Source: Schumannella sp. 10F1B-5-1
GTDB taxonomy: Bacteria > Actinomycetota > Actinomycetes > Actinomycetales > Microbacteriaceae
Assembly (NCBI RefSeq): GCF_006517535.1
Contig: NZ_VHQH01000001.1
Coordinates: 62,001-126,000 of the forward strand
Reading direction: 5' to 3'
Length of the DNA stretch: 64,000 bases
Shown here in pieces: positions 9,052-18,519 of the stretch (the first letter of the stretch is position 1; each line of letters begins with the position of its first letter). The notes beneath the pieces were generated by a model. The model saw nothing but the letters and a program-made list of their open reading frames with translations. It was not told where the DNA came from and did no database searches. The translations under genes were made by a program, and so were the position numbers.

Positions 9052-9408
9052 TCAGCGCTCGTCGTCGGCGAGCACCTCGCGGGCGACGCCGATCGCCGTC
9101 ATCGCCTTGGGCCAGCCGGTGTAGAACGCGAGGTGTGTGATCGCCTCGATCAGCTCGCTCGGCTCGACCCCGTTCTCGACGGCGCGCCCCAGATGGAACC
9201 GCAGCTGCTGCGCATCCCCGCCGGCGACGAGCGCCGCGACCGTGATCAGGCTGCGGTCGCGAGCGGCGAGACCCTCGCGGTTCCAGACGTCGGCGAACAG
9301 CACGTCGTCGGTGAGCTCGGCGAGCTTCGGGGCGACGTCGCCGATGCTCGTCCGGCCGCCGCCGACCTGCAGCGGCTGGTCCGGCCGCCCGGGCGCAGCC
9401 GGGGTCAT
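9052..9408 (-). CDS. carboxymuconolactone decarboxylase family protein (AhpD-like)
   Basis: A 118-residue all-helical protein of the CMD/AhpD superfamily: ELTDDVLFADVWNREGLAARDRSLITVAAL, then QLRFHLGRAVENGVEPSELIEAITHLAFYTGWPKA. The AhpD CxxC motif is absent, so peroxidase activity is unlikely; such stand-alone members are often decarboxylase-like or of unknown role. Its ATG overlaps the stop of the upstream cupin gene by four bases (ATGA), so the two are translationally coupled and probably act in one step or on one substrate. Confidence 0.85.
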   Translation of the reverse strand: MTPAAPGRPDQPLQVGGGRTSIGDVAPKLAELTDDVLFADVWNREGLAARDRSLITVAALVAGGDAQQLRFHLGRAVENGVEPSELIEAITHLAFYTGWPKAMTAIGVAREVLADDER

Positions 9409-9812
9409 CGCGCGCCGCCTTCGTACTCGGCATCCGTGATGTGCTCGGCCCAGATGGTGGTCGTCGCCGGATCGTCGCCGAGCTCGAGCAGGGCGAGGTG
9501 CTCCATGAAGGTGCCCTGGGCGGAGGCGTGCCAGTGCTCCTGCCCGGGCGGCGTGTAGAGCGTCTGCCCCGGGTGCAGCTCGAGGATCTCGCCGTCGCGC
9601 GTGCCGAAGCGGGCCACACCGGCGGTCACGTGGAGGTACTGCCCGCGGGCATGCGAGTGCCAGGCCGTGCGGGCGCCCGGCGCGAAGCGCACGCGCGCCA
9701 TCGTGGCGCGCTGGTCGCCGTCGTGCGGTGCGACGATCGGGTCGACCCAGACGTCGCCGGCGAACTGCTCGGGCGGGTTCTTCGCGGTCGGCTGGGCGGG
9801 TTCGATGTTCAT
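9405..9812 (-). CDS. cupin domain protein
   Basis: A 135-residue single-domain cupin. Motif 1 is WHSHARGQYLHVTAGVARFG and motif 2 is LHPGQTLYTPPGQEHWHAS, with the His and Gln metal ligands present. It resembles the small manganese cupins annotated as (R)-mandelonitrile-lyase-like, which very often sit next to carboxymuconolactone decarboxylase genes as here. The ATG at 9812 was chosen because GGAG lies ten bases upstream; the frame is open further but composition changes there. Confidence 0.85.
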   Translation of the reverse strand: MNIEPAQPTAKNPPEQFAGDVWVDPIVAPHDGDQRATMARVRFAPGARTAWHSHARGQYLHVTAGVARFGTRDGEILELHPGQTLYTPPGQEHWHASAQGTFMEHLALLELGDDPATTTIWAEHITDAEYEGGAR

Positions 9813-9956
9813 GTCGGTCGACTCCTCTGATCGGATGCGGCGGATGGGGGCGGTCGCGCGCGCGGCACGCGAGCGCAGCCGGACCATCGCATCCAGTCGA
9901 GCGCGGCCGCGCCCGGAAAGGGAGTCCCGGCCGAGACGTGTACTCCCGGGGTACCC

Positions 9957-10143
9957 CTACCCCGCGACCACGTCCGTGCTCGCGCTCAGCTCGCGCCACG
10001 CATCCACGTCGCCGTCGCGGGCCCCGCGCGCGGTCGCGTAGGCCTGCAGCGCATCGCTGCCGAGCAGCGCGAACGCGGGCGGCTCCTCCGCTTCGGCGAG
10101 CCGGATGAGCGCCACGGCGGCGCGGGCCGGGTCGCCGGGGGGT
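9957..10143 (-). pseudogene. C-terminal remnant of a short-chain dehydrogenase
   Basis: Reading the minus strand from about 10143 to the TAG at 9957-9959 gives PGDPARAAVALIRLAEAEEPP followed by LLGSDALQAYATARG and DAWRELSASTD. This is the characteristic last 60 residues of a large actinobacterial SDR group. Nothing upstream encodes the NAD-binding fold: the frame runs into a Pro-rich stretch and then the tRNA terminator. There is no plausible start. About 80 percent of the gene is missing, so this is a decayed fragment left next to the tRNA. Confidence 0.75.
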
Positions 10144-10190
10144 GCCGGCGGGCTCGGCGTCGTCGGCGAGAAGCCGCCGCCGGGAACGAG

Positions 10191-10222
10191 AGAAGCGGGC
10201 CACCCGAAGGTGACCCGCTTCT
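10191..10222 (-). terminator. terminator of the tRNA-Arg gene
   Basis: A 14-base stem (AGAAGCGGGCCACC at 10191-10204 and GGTGACCCGCTTCT at 10209-10222, one G-T pair) with a four-base loop. It lies 18 bases past the 3' end of the tRNA on the minus strand. The tail is not T-rich, which is usual in this genome. Confidence 0.75.
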
Positions 10223-10240
10223 CTTCTGTCTCAACCAGAG

Positions 10241-10313
10241 TGCGCCCGGAGGGATTCGAACCCCCAACCTTCTGATCCGTAGTCAGATGCTCTATCCGTT
10301 GAGCTACGGGCGC
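10241..10313 (-). tRNA. tRNA-Arg (anticodon ACG)
   Basis: A complete 73-base cloverleaf on the minus strand: acceptor stem GCGCCCG paired with CGGGCGC, D-arm GCTCAACGGATAGAGC, anticodon loop CTACGGA giving ACG, and T-arm GGGGGTTCGAATCCC. The discriminator is A and CCA is not encoded. The A at the wobble position is expected to be deaminated to inosine, reading CGU, CGC and CGA. Confidence 0.97.
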
Positions 10314-10485
10314 ATGTCGTCCGCCGGCCGAGGCCGCCGAAGCAACCTGACGACTATATCAGCGCGCGGAGGGTGCTCGTGACCACTCCTGACCGCCGAC
10401 CTCGGCCGCGTCCCGCACCGACCCGGCCGCCGCGGGGTCCCCGCCGACCGCCGCGCCCGGTCCCACCGCCTCGACCGCATCCCGC

Positions 10486-10617
10486 GAGTGGCCACGAATG
10501 CACAGGACGCGCCGCTCGATCCGGACGTTTGTGGCCACCCTCGAACACCAGCGGGCCGAGGGTGGCCACGAATGCACGAAACACGCCGGGGGTCACGTGC
10601 ACTTCTGGCCACCCTCG
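10486..10617. repeat. two tandem copies of a palindromic element
   Basis: Copy 1 (10486-10543) begins GAGTGGCCACGAATGCAC and ends GTTTGTGGCCACCCTC. Copy 2 (10557-10617) has arms of 22 bases at 10557-10578 and 10596-10617 that match at 19 positions, around a 17-base centre. Both copies share the left arm TGGCCACGAATGCAC. The rest of the gene-free stretch 10314-10671 (about 170 bases of Pro/Arg-like GC-rich sequence before copy 1 and 50 after copy 2) shows no gene. The stretch lies downstream of the aldo/keto reductase gene. Confidence 0.75.
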
Positions 10618-10671
10618 AGACGGCGCGAGGCGAAGGCGGTCACGAGACGCGTGGGTCCGCGACCGCGGCGC

Positions 10672-11712
10672 TCACACGTCGCCGACGCGCGCGCCCGACC
10701 AGAGGTCGACGCCGGCCGTGTCGCCGGCGAGCGTGTCGATCTCGGCGAGCTCAGCATCCGTGAACGTCAGGTTCGACAGGGCCGCCACGTTCTGCTCCAG
10801 CTGCTCGACGCGCGAGGCGCCGATCACGAGCGAGGTGACGCGCTCGTCGCGCAGCGCCCAGGCGAGGGCGAGCTGCGCGAGCGACTGGCCGCGGCGCTGG
10901 GCGACCGCATCCAGGCCGTTGAGGCGGGCGACGAGCTCGGGCGTGATCACGTCCGCATCCAGCGAGCTGCCGGCCGCGGCGCGCGAGTCGGCGGGAACGC
11001 CGTCGAGGTACTTGCCGGTGAGCAGACCCTGGGCGAGGGCGGTGAAGCCGATGACGCCCGCGCCGACCTCGGCGGCCGCATCCAGCAGCCCCTCGGTCTC
11101 GATCCAGCGGTTGAGCATCGAGTACGAGGGCTGGTGGATGAGCAGCGGGGTGCCCAGCTCGCGCAGGATCGCCGCCGCCTGCCGCGTGCGCTCGGCGTCG
11201 TACGACGAGATGCCGACGTAGAGCGCCTTGCCCTGCTGCACGGCCGTGTGCAGCGCGCCCATCGTCTCCTCCAGGGGCGTGGATGCGTCGAGCCGGTGCG
11301 AGTAGAAGATGTCGACGTAGTCGAGCCCCATGCGCTCGAGCGACTGGTCGAGCGAGGCGAGCACGTACTTGCGCGAGCCGCCGCCCTGACCGTAGGGGCC
11401 GGGCCACATGTCCCAGCCGGCCTTCGTCGAGATGACCATCTCGTCGCGGTAAGGCTTGAAGTCCTCCCGCATGAGGCGGCCGAAGTTGACCTCCGCGGCC
11501 CCGTAGGGCGGGCCGTAGTTGTTCGCCAGATCGTGGTGCGTGATGCCGAGGTCGAAGGCACGACGGCTGATCGCGCGCTGCATCTCGAAGGGGCGGTCGT
11601 CGCCGAAGTTGTGCCAGTAGCCGAGCGAGAGCAGCGGCAGGTCGAGGCCGGAGCGTCCGGTGCGGCGGTAGGGCATCGACGCGTAGCGGCCGGGATGAGC
11701 GACGTAGGTCAT
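10672..11712 (-). CDS. aldo/keto reductase, YghZ/GPR type
   Basis: A 346-residue NADPH-dependent reductase. It matches the L-glyceraldehyde-3-phosphate reductase (YghZ) group: YRRTGRSGLDLPLLSLGYWHNFGDD, LANNYGPPYGAAEVNFGRLM, STKAGWDMWPGPYG, GLDYVDIFYSHRLD. The catalytic Tyr and Lys lie in those motifs. The family reduces toxic aldehydes such as methylglyoxal. The ATG at 11712 follows TAGCGT by six bases, so the gene is likely leaderless. A separate MDR gene is divergent from it. Confidence 0.9.
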   Translation of the reverse strand: MTYVAHPGRYASMPYRRTGRSGLDLPLLSLGYWHNFGDDRPFEMQRAISRRAFDLGITHHDLANNYGPPYGAAEVNFGRLMREDFKPYRDEMVISTKAGWDMWPGPYGQGGGSRKYVLASLDQSLERMGLDYVDIFYSHRLDASTPLEETMGALHTAVQQGKALYVGISSYDAERTRQAAAILRELGTPLLIHQPSYSMLNRWIETEGLLDAAAEVGAGVIGFTALAQGLLTGKYLDGVPADSRAAAGSSLDADVITPELVARLNGLDAVAQRRGQSLAQLALAWALRDERVTSLVIGASRVEQLEQNVAALSNLTFTDAELAEIDTLAGDTAGVDLWSGARVGDV

Positions 11713-11718
11713 GACTCG

Positions 11719-11724
11719 ACGCTA
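11719..11724 (-). promoter_or_regulatory. leaderless -10 box (TAGCGT) of the aldo/keto reductase gene
   Basis: TAGCGT on the minus strand is followed after six bases by the ATG at 11712, with no room for a ribosome binding site. Confidence 0.6.
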
Positions 11725-11843
11725 GCGCCGCGCATCCCGGGAGCGCACTGCACATCGGTCAGCGGGCACTCGACCACGGCGAGCAGACTCGACGCGGCCC
11801 GGCGCCCCGCGCGCCCGGCCGCACCGCCGAACGAAGGAGCACC

Positions 11844-12839
11844 ATGCGCGCCGTCACCCACACCCGTTTCGCCGAGCCCGACGAGGTGCTCGAGGTCACC
11901 GAGGTGCCGACCGGCGAGCCGGGGCCGCGCGAGGTTCGCATCCGGATGCTGCTGTCGCCGATCCACAACCACGACCTGTGGACGGTGCGCGGCACCTACG
12001 GATTCAAGCCCGAACTCCCGGCGCGGGCCGGCACCGAGGCGGTCGGCGTGATCGAGGCGGTCGGCGACGAGGTCACCGGGCTCAGCGTCGGCCAGCGCGT
12101 CGCGACCGGCGGCAGCTTCGGCGCCTGGGCCGAGACCTTCGTCACCCGCGCGGGCGGGCTCATCCCGGTCGACGACGCGCTGCCCGACGAGGCCGCGGCG
12201 CAGCTGGTCGCGATGCCGTTCAGCGCGATCAGCCTGCTGCACTCGCTCGATCTCGCCCCGGGGTCGTGGCTCGTGCAGAACGCCGCCAACGGCGCGGTCG
12301 GGCGGATGGTCGCCCAGATCGCGGCCGCGCGCGGCGTCAACGTGATCGGACTCGTGCGGCGCACCGCGGCCGTCGCCGAGCTGGCCGAGCAGGGCATCCA
12401 GCGGATCGTCGCGACGAGAGACGACGACGGCACCGGCGGCGCCGACTGGCGCGACCGCGTCGCCGAGCTGACCGGCGGCGCCCCGATCGCGGCCGGCGTC
12501 GACTCCGTCGGCGGCCCCGCGACGGCCGACGTGGCGTCCGTGCTCGGCGACGACGCGCACCTCGTCATCTTCGGATCGATGGGCGCGCCCGAGATCTGCC
12601 TGCCCGCGGGCCCGGTGATCTTCCGCCAGCTGACGATCTCGGGATTCTGGGGCAGCCGGGTGAGCCGCGAGATGGATGCGACGACCCGCGGCGAGCTCTT
12701 CGCCGAGCTGGGCCGCCTGCTCGCCTCGGGTGAGCTGACGCTGCCGGTCGCGGCCATCCACCCCCTCGACGAGATCGTGGATGCGGTTCGCGCGAGCCAG
12801 ACGCCGGGTCGCGTCGGCAAGGTGCTGCTGCGCCCCTGA
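11844..12839 (+). CDS. zinc-independent medium-chain dehydrogenase, quinone-oxidoreductase-like
   Basis: A 331-residue MDR protein with an N-terminal GroES-like domain (LPARAGTEAVGVIEAVGDEV, GQRVATGGSFGAWAE) and a Rossmann domain (WLVQNAANGAVGRMVAQIAAARG). The catalytic zinc cysteine is absent, and the pattern resembles trans-2-enoyl-CoA or quinone reductases (the MECR-like branch). NADPH is the likely cofactor. AAGGAG precedes the ATG. It is divergent from the aldo/keto reductase and may share its redox or aldehyde theme. Confidence 0.82.
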   Translation: MRAVTHTRFAEPDEVLEVTEVPTGEPGPREVRIRMLLSPIHNHDLWTVRGTYGFKPELPARAGTEAVGVIEAVGDEVTGLSVGQRVATGGSFGAWAETFVTRAGGLIPVDDALPDEAAAQLVAMPFSAISLLHSLDLAPGSWLVQNAANGAVGRMVAQIAAARGVNVIGLVRRTAAVAELAEQGIQRIVATRDDDGTGGADWRDRVAELTGGAPIAAGVDSVGGPATADVASVLGDDAHLVIFGSMGAPEICLPAGPVIFRQLTISGFWGSRVSREMDATTRGELFAELGRLLASGELTLPVAAIHPLDEIVDAVRASQTPGRVGKVLLRP

Positions 12840-12910
12840 GCGCGGGGGCTCGCGGCGAGCGCCGCGCATCCTGTGCGTACCAGGCCTGAACCGGCTCGCG
12901 CCACCCCCGG

Positions 12911-12927
12911 CCCGCCGCCCCGGCGGG
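12911..12927 (+). terminator. short GC hairpin after the MDR gene
   Basis: CCCGCCG (12911-12917), three bases, CGGCGGG (12921-12927). It is 70 bases past the MDR stop and just before a TAGGCT -10-like box (12943-12948) for the next gene, so it could separate the two transcripts. No T tract follows. Confidence 0.35.
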
Positions 12928-12983
12928 AACACCCGCCCGTTCTAGGCTGTGCTCACCGACGACGGTGCCGGAAGGAGACCCCC

Positions 12984-14969
<1,986 letters not shown>

Positions 14970-15008
14970 GTCGATCCTCTACGACGATTCGAGTCGCCAT
15001 TAATCGCA

Positions 15009-15031
15009 CTGACGGCTATTATTCTCGTCAG
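15009..15031. promoter_or_regulatory. promoter and likely autoregulatory operator of hipBA
   Basis: CTGACG (15009-15014) and CGTCAG (15026-15031) form an inverted repeat around a TATTAT -10-like box (15017-15022). A HipB dimer bound there would cover the promoter, as expected for a self-repressing toxin-antitoxin operon. Confidence 0.55.
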
Positions 15032-15048
15032 AGACCAAGGAGCGGATC

Positions 15049-15345
15049 GTGTCCAGTGACGTCAGCCCCGCCATCCAACGTTCCGCGACGCGGCTCGGCG
15101 ACGACTTCGCCGGCTGGCGACGCGTCCTGGGTCTGACCGCGGCGCAGGTCGCCGAACGCGCGGGGGTGACGCGCGACACCCTGCGCAAGCTGGAGCACGG
15201 CGACCCGTCGGTCGGGTTCCACGTCGTGCTGCGCGTCGCGCGAGCCCTCGGGGTGCTCGACCAGCTGACGTCGTCGATCGATCCGCTCTCGACCGACTTG
15301 GGTCGAGCGCGGGCTGACATGCTGAACCGGCGGCGTGTGCGATGA
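15049..15345 (+). CDS. hipB: HipB-like antitoxin, XRE-type DNA-binding protein
   Basis: A 98-residue protein with one Cro/C1 helix-turn-helix: LTAAQVAERAGVTRDTLRKLEHGDPSVGFHVVLRVARALG. The start is GTG with AAGGAG upstream. It overlaps the following hipA by four bases (ATGA). By family knowledge it binds and neutralises HipA and represses the operon, probably through the CTGACG/CGTCAG repeat around the -10 box. Confidence 0.85.
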   Translation: MSSDVSPAIQRSATRLGDDFAGWRRVLGLTAAQVAERAGVTRDTLRKLEHGDPSVGFHVVLRVARALGVLDQLTSSIDPLSTDLGRARADMLNRRRVR

Positions 15346-16592
15346 GCCCGGTCGACCGGCTCGAGGTGCACATCGAGCTGACGAGCGGACTCACGATGGC
15401 GGGCGTCGCGCAGTTCCATCGGCGGCGCGGCCCACTCGACTCGACCACGTTCCAGTACAGCGGCGACTACCTCGCGCGACCCGACGCGTATGCGATCGAC
15501 CCGGCCCTGCCGCTGGTCAGCGGAACGCAGCACAGCGGCGGCCTTCCCGGCGCCTTCAGCGACGCGGCACCGGATCGCTGGGGGCGCACGCTGATCCAGA
15601 AGCGCGAGCGAGCCGCAGCGCTCGAGGAAGGGCGCGCCCCGCGAGCGCTCGACGATGTCGACTTCCTGCTCGGCGTCAGCGACTCGACGAGGCAGGGCGC
15701 TCTGCGCTTCCGGGAGTCGCCGACCGGCTCATTCCTCGACCCGCGGTCGTCGATCCCGCGGCTCATCTCCCTGCCGACCCTTCTCCGCGCCGCCGATGCC
15801 GCCGACGGCGACGCCTCCGGGTTCGCCGCGGTGAAGGTGCTCCTGGATGCGGGGACCGGGTCGCTCGGCGGCGCACGGCCGAAGGCCTCGGTCGTCGACG
15901 CCGACGGGCGTCAGCTGATCGCCAAGTTCCCGCATCACTCCGACGCGTGGGACGTCATGGGCTGGGAGGCTACAGCCCTCGACCTGGCGTCGCGGTGCGG
16001 GATCGATGTGCCGGATCACCGGCTGACGCAGGTCGACGGCCGCGGCGTGCTGCTCGTGACCCGCTTCGACCGCGCACCGGACGGCGACGGGACGGCCCGC
16101 ATCGGGTACGCCAGTGCGATGACGCAGCTCGAGCTGAGAGACGGCGAGCCAGCCGACTACGTCGACCTCGCCGAGACGCTGACGACTGTCGGCTCACGCG
16201 CGCGATCCGACGCCGTGCAGCTCTTCCGCCGCGCCGCGTTCGGGGTCGCGATCAACAACACGGATGACCACGCGCGGAACCACGGCTTCCTGCGGGAGCC
16301 GGGCGGATGGCGGCTGAGTCCGGCCTTCGACCTGAACCCGAATCCCCTCGCCGCCGCACGCCAGACCACGATCGGCGGCTCCGCGACCGCCGACGACGCC
16401 GCCGCGGGACTCAGGGAGCTGGCCCGCGCGTGCCGACTCACCCCGAGTGGCGCGACCGAGATCGCCTCCGACTGTGCCGATGCCACCGCCGGATGGCGCG
16501 AGGTCGCCACCTCGAACGGCATCCCCACGAGCGGGTTCGAACGATTCGCCGAGTCACTGCGTCGCGGCATCGAAGCCGTGCGCTCGGTCTGA
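15342..16592 (+). CDS. hipA: HipA-like serine/threonine kinase toxin
   Basis: A full-length 416-residue HipA with an N-terminal couple-HipA domain (about 10-110) and the kinase domain after it. The phosphate-binding loop is GSLGGARPKAS, followed by the lysine in LIAKFP, and the catalytic stretch is NNTDDHARNHGF with Asp 309, then SPAFDLNP with the metal-binding Asp. All key residues look intact, so the toxin should be active. In known systems HipA phosphorylates a tRNA synthetase and induces persistence. Its last 39 bases overlap the convergent WYL regulator gene. Confidence 0.9.
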   Translation: MSPVDRLEVHIELTSGLTMAGVAQFHRRRGPLDSTTFQYSGDYLARPDAYAIDPALPLVSGTQHSGGLPGAFSDAAPDRWGRTLIQKRERAAALEEGRAPRALDDVDFLLGVSDSTRQGALRFRESPTGSFLDPRSSIPRLISLPTLLRAADAADGDASGFAAVKVLLDAGTGSLGGARPKASVVDADGRQLIAKFPHHSDAWDVMGWEATALDLASRCGIDVPDHRLTQVDGRGVLLVTRFDRAPDGDGTARIGYASAMTQLELRDGEPADYVDLAETLTTVGSRARSDAVQLFRRAAFGVAINNTDDHARNHGFLREPGGWRLSPAFDLNPNPLAAARQTTIGGSATADDAAAGLRELARACRLTPSGATEIASDCADATAGWREVATSNGIPTSGFERFAESLRRGIEAVRSV

Positions 16593-17603
16593 CGCCGCGA
16601 CGCTCGCTCGGTCGCCGAGCTCGCGCGCGGCGTCGCGCAGCGCATCCGGGCCCTGGATGCGGAACCCCGCGTCGAACCCGGCGAACCGCGCCGCGAGTGC
16701 ACCCCACGACCAGGAGCCGAGCGTGATGCGGCTCGTTTCGGCGTCGAGCTCCTCGATCTCGGCACCCGGGTCGAGGAACGGGGCGAGGCGACGGGCCGGC
16801 GCGGCGACGTCGGCCGTGCCGACGCAGGGCCAGCCGCCGGCGGCACCGCCCACGGCCCCGCTCGCGCTGCTCGCTCCCTTGAACCGCGCCTCCACGAACG
16901 CGACCGCGTCGCCGCCGGGGATCGGCCGCGGCGCGAAGCGCAGGCGCGTCGGCGGGCGCGGATGCATCCGGTCGAGCCGGAAGGTCGACCAGTCGTCGGC
17001 CTCGTCGTTCCAGGCGAGCAGGTACCACCGCCCGCCGCGGGCGATCACGGCGTGCGGCTCAACTCGTCGTGCCGGGCGGTCGACGGCCTCGCCCCAGGCG
17101 GGGTCGTAGTCGAAGCGCAGAACCTCGTGATTGCGAGCGGCCTCGCTGGCGGCGACGAGGACCTCGGGGTCGACGAGGGTCGCTGCGGCTCGGCCCGAGC
17201 CAGCGCCGGCACCGGAGCTGTCCGCGGTCGCGACGCGCACCGCATCCACGCGATGGCGCAGCCGCGACGGCATGACCTGACGCACGGCGGCGAGCGCCCG
17301 GGTCGACGCCTCGGCGATGTCGGCTCCGGATGCGGGGGCCACCGCCAGGGCGAGGGCGATCGCCACGGCCTGCTCGTCGTCGAAGAGGAGCGGCGGCAGG
17401 TCGGAGCCGGCTTCGAGGCGGTATCCGCCCGAGGGACCCTTCGCCGCGACGATGCGGTAGCCGAGCTCGCGCAGGCGGTCGACATCGCGGCGCACGGTGC
17501 GCGGGCTGACGTCGAGACGCTCGGCCAGCACCTCGCCGGCCCAGTCGCGGTGCACCTGCAGCAGCGAGAGCAGGGCGAGCATGCGCGACGAGGGGGTGGA
17601 CAT
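16554..17603 (-). CDS. YafY-type transcriptional regulator (HTH plus WYL domain)
   Basis: A 349-residue regulator. The N-terminal winged helix is LAERLDVSPRTVRRDVDRLRELGYRI, and the WYL ligand-sensing domain is marked by EPHAVIARGGRWYLLAWN. A Ser/Ala/Gly-rich insert (ADSSGAGAGSGRAAA) lies between them. Its C-terminus overlaps hipA by 39 bases in convergent orientation. It is divergent from a VOC-family gene with an inverted repeat between, the classic YafY-PhnB pair, so that gene is its probable target. Confidence 0.88.
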   Translation of the reverse strand: MSTPSSRMLALLSLLQVHRDWAGEVLAERLDVSPRTVRRDVDRLRELGYRIVAAKGPSGGYRLEAGSDLPPLLFDDEQAVAIALALAVAPASGADIAEASTRALAAVRQVMPSRLRHRVDAVRVATADSSGAGAGSGRAAATLVDPEVLVAASEAARNHEVLRFDYDPAWGEAVDRPARRVEPHAVIARGGRWYLLAWNDEADDWSTFRLDRMHPRPPTRLRFAPRPIPGGDAVAFVEARFKGASSASGAVGGAAGGWPCVGTADVAAPARRLAPFLDPGAEIEELDAETSRITLGSWSWGALAARFAGFDAGFRIQGPDALRDAARELGDRASVAASDRAHGFDAATQ

Positions 17604-17620
17604 GGATCGATTCTCGTCGA

Positions 17621-17647
17621 AGAAGCGGCCATGATCTGACCGCTTCT
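17621..17647. promoter_or_regulatory. candidate WYL-regulator operator
   Basis: AGAAGCGG (17621-17628), eleven bases, CCGCTTCT (17640-17647) is a perfect 8-base inverted repeat, flanked by TCTCG and CGAGA. It lies directly upstream of the regulator's own ATG and faces the divergent VOC gene. Confidence 0.6.
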
Positions 17648-17742
17648 ATCGAGAGAGTGATCTCAGCGCGACCGACCGGGCCGCGCGGCGGCCGACCGGC
17701 CGCATCCCGCTCACCACCGAGCTCTCGACGCCAGGAGACGAC

Positions 17743-18168
17743 ATGACCATCGCCACGACCCCGCACCTGAACTTCGCCGGCCAGGCCCGCGAGGCCCTCG
17801 AGTTCTACGGCACCGCCCTCGGCGCGCAGCCGGTCATGATGACCTACGGCCAGATGGGCGCGGTCGACGACCCGGCGTGGGCCGACCGCATCGTCTGGGG
17901 TCAGGTCGAGACCGCCTCGGGCGTGCGCGTCATGGCCTTCGACGTGTGGCCGCACCAGACGTGGAACCAGGGCGAGAACGCCTTCTACGTCTACCTCAGC
18001 GGCGACGACGCCGACGAGATCACCGCGATCTGGGAGGGGCTGGTCGACGGCGCCGAGATCCGTCAGCCGCTCGGCGCCTCGGCCTGGTCGCCGCTCGCAG
18101 GCCAGCTGAAGGACCGCTTCGGCGTGATCTGGGCGCTCGACGTGCGGAGCGCATCCACCGAGGGCTGA
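17743..18168 (+). CDS. PhnB-like VOC family protein
   Basis: A 141-residue glyoxalase-fold protein: PHLNFAGQAREALEFYGTALGAQP at the start and a second half with GENAFYVYLSGDDADEI and LKDRFGVIWALD. This is the PhnB/YjdN (DUF of 3-demethylubiquinone methyltransferase-like) branch, whose chemistry is mostly unproven. AGGAG precedes the ATG. It is divergent from the WYL regulator. Confidence 0.85.
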   Translation: MTIATTPHLNFAGQAREALEFYGTALGAQPVMMTYGQMGAVDDPAWADRIVWGQVETASGVRVMAFDVWPHQTWNQGENAFYVYLSGDDADEITAIWEGLVDGAEIRQPLGASAWSPLAGQLKDRFGVIWALDVRSASTEG

Positions 18169-18200
18169 TCAGTCGGCAGGACGCCGCCCGGCGGGGAGGG

Positions 18201-18389
18201 CTACTCCTCCTCGCCGGCCTCCTCGGCCTCGTCGCGCGGCTCGGTGCGCAGGGTCTCGGCGACCATCTCGCGGTCGCTCGTGCCCTGCCCGGTGAGGCTG
18301 CTCTCGATGTCGTCCGACTGCCCCGAGTTCACCGAATCCCAGGTCTGAGCCGAGTCGCCGCTCTGGTTGCCGCTCGCGTTGTGTGCCAT
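18201..18389 (-). CDS. small acidic hydrophilic protein
   Basis: Sixty-two residues starting MAHNASGNQSGDSAQTWDS and ending with a run of Glu (RDEAEEAGEEE). No Cys, no hydrophobic core, probably disordered. Similar small acidic proteins occur at 46717, 57127, 58239 and 58671. The ATG at 18389 is my choice on composition; a longer start at 18446 adds 19 residues. Function unknown; hydrophilin-like stress protection is only a guess. Confidence 0.55.
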   Translation of the reverse strand: MAHNASGNQSGDSAQTWDSVNSGQSDDIESSLTGQGTSDREMVAETLRTEPRDEAEEAGEEE

Positions 18390-18519
18390 GAGCCCAGGGT
18401 GCTCCGCCTGCGCCGTCGACGGGTCCTCCTCACAGGGGACGTGCATCCGACCCCCGCCGAGTCCTACGCTCTTAGAGCGGACGCACGACGAGCGGACGCG
18501 ACTCGATCAAAGGGGTTCC

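Noticed and set aside
10486-10617. Possible CRISPR array
   Set aside because: Only two copies, each an internal palindrome, with no equal-sized unique spacers and no cas genes.
10314-10670. Small frames in the gap between tRNA-Arg and the aldo/keto reductase
   Set aside because: They cross the palindromic repeats, are Arg/Pro-rich and have no ribosome site.
12873-12983. Longer N-terminus for amylosucrase
   Set aside because: The extra 37 residues are Arg/Pro-rich and cover a terminator-like hairpin and a TAGGCT box; the GTG at 12984 has a good ribosome site and gives the family length.
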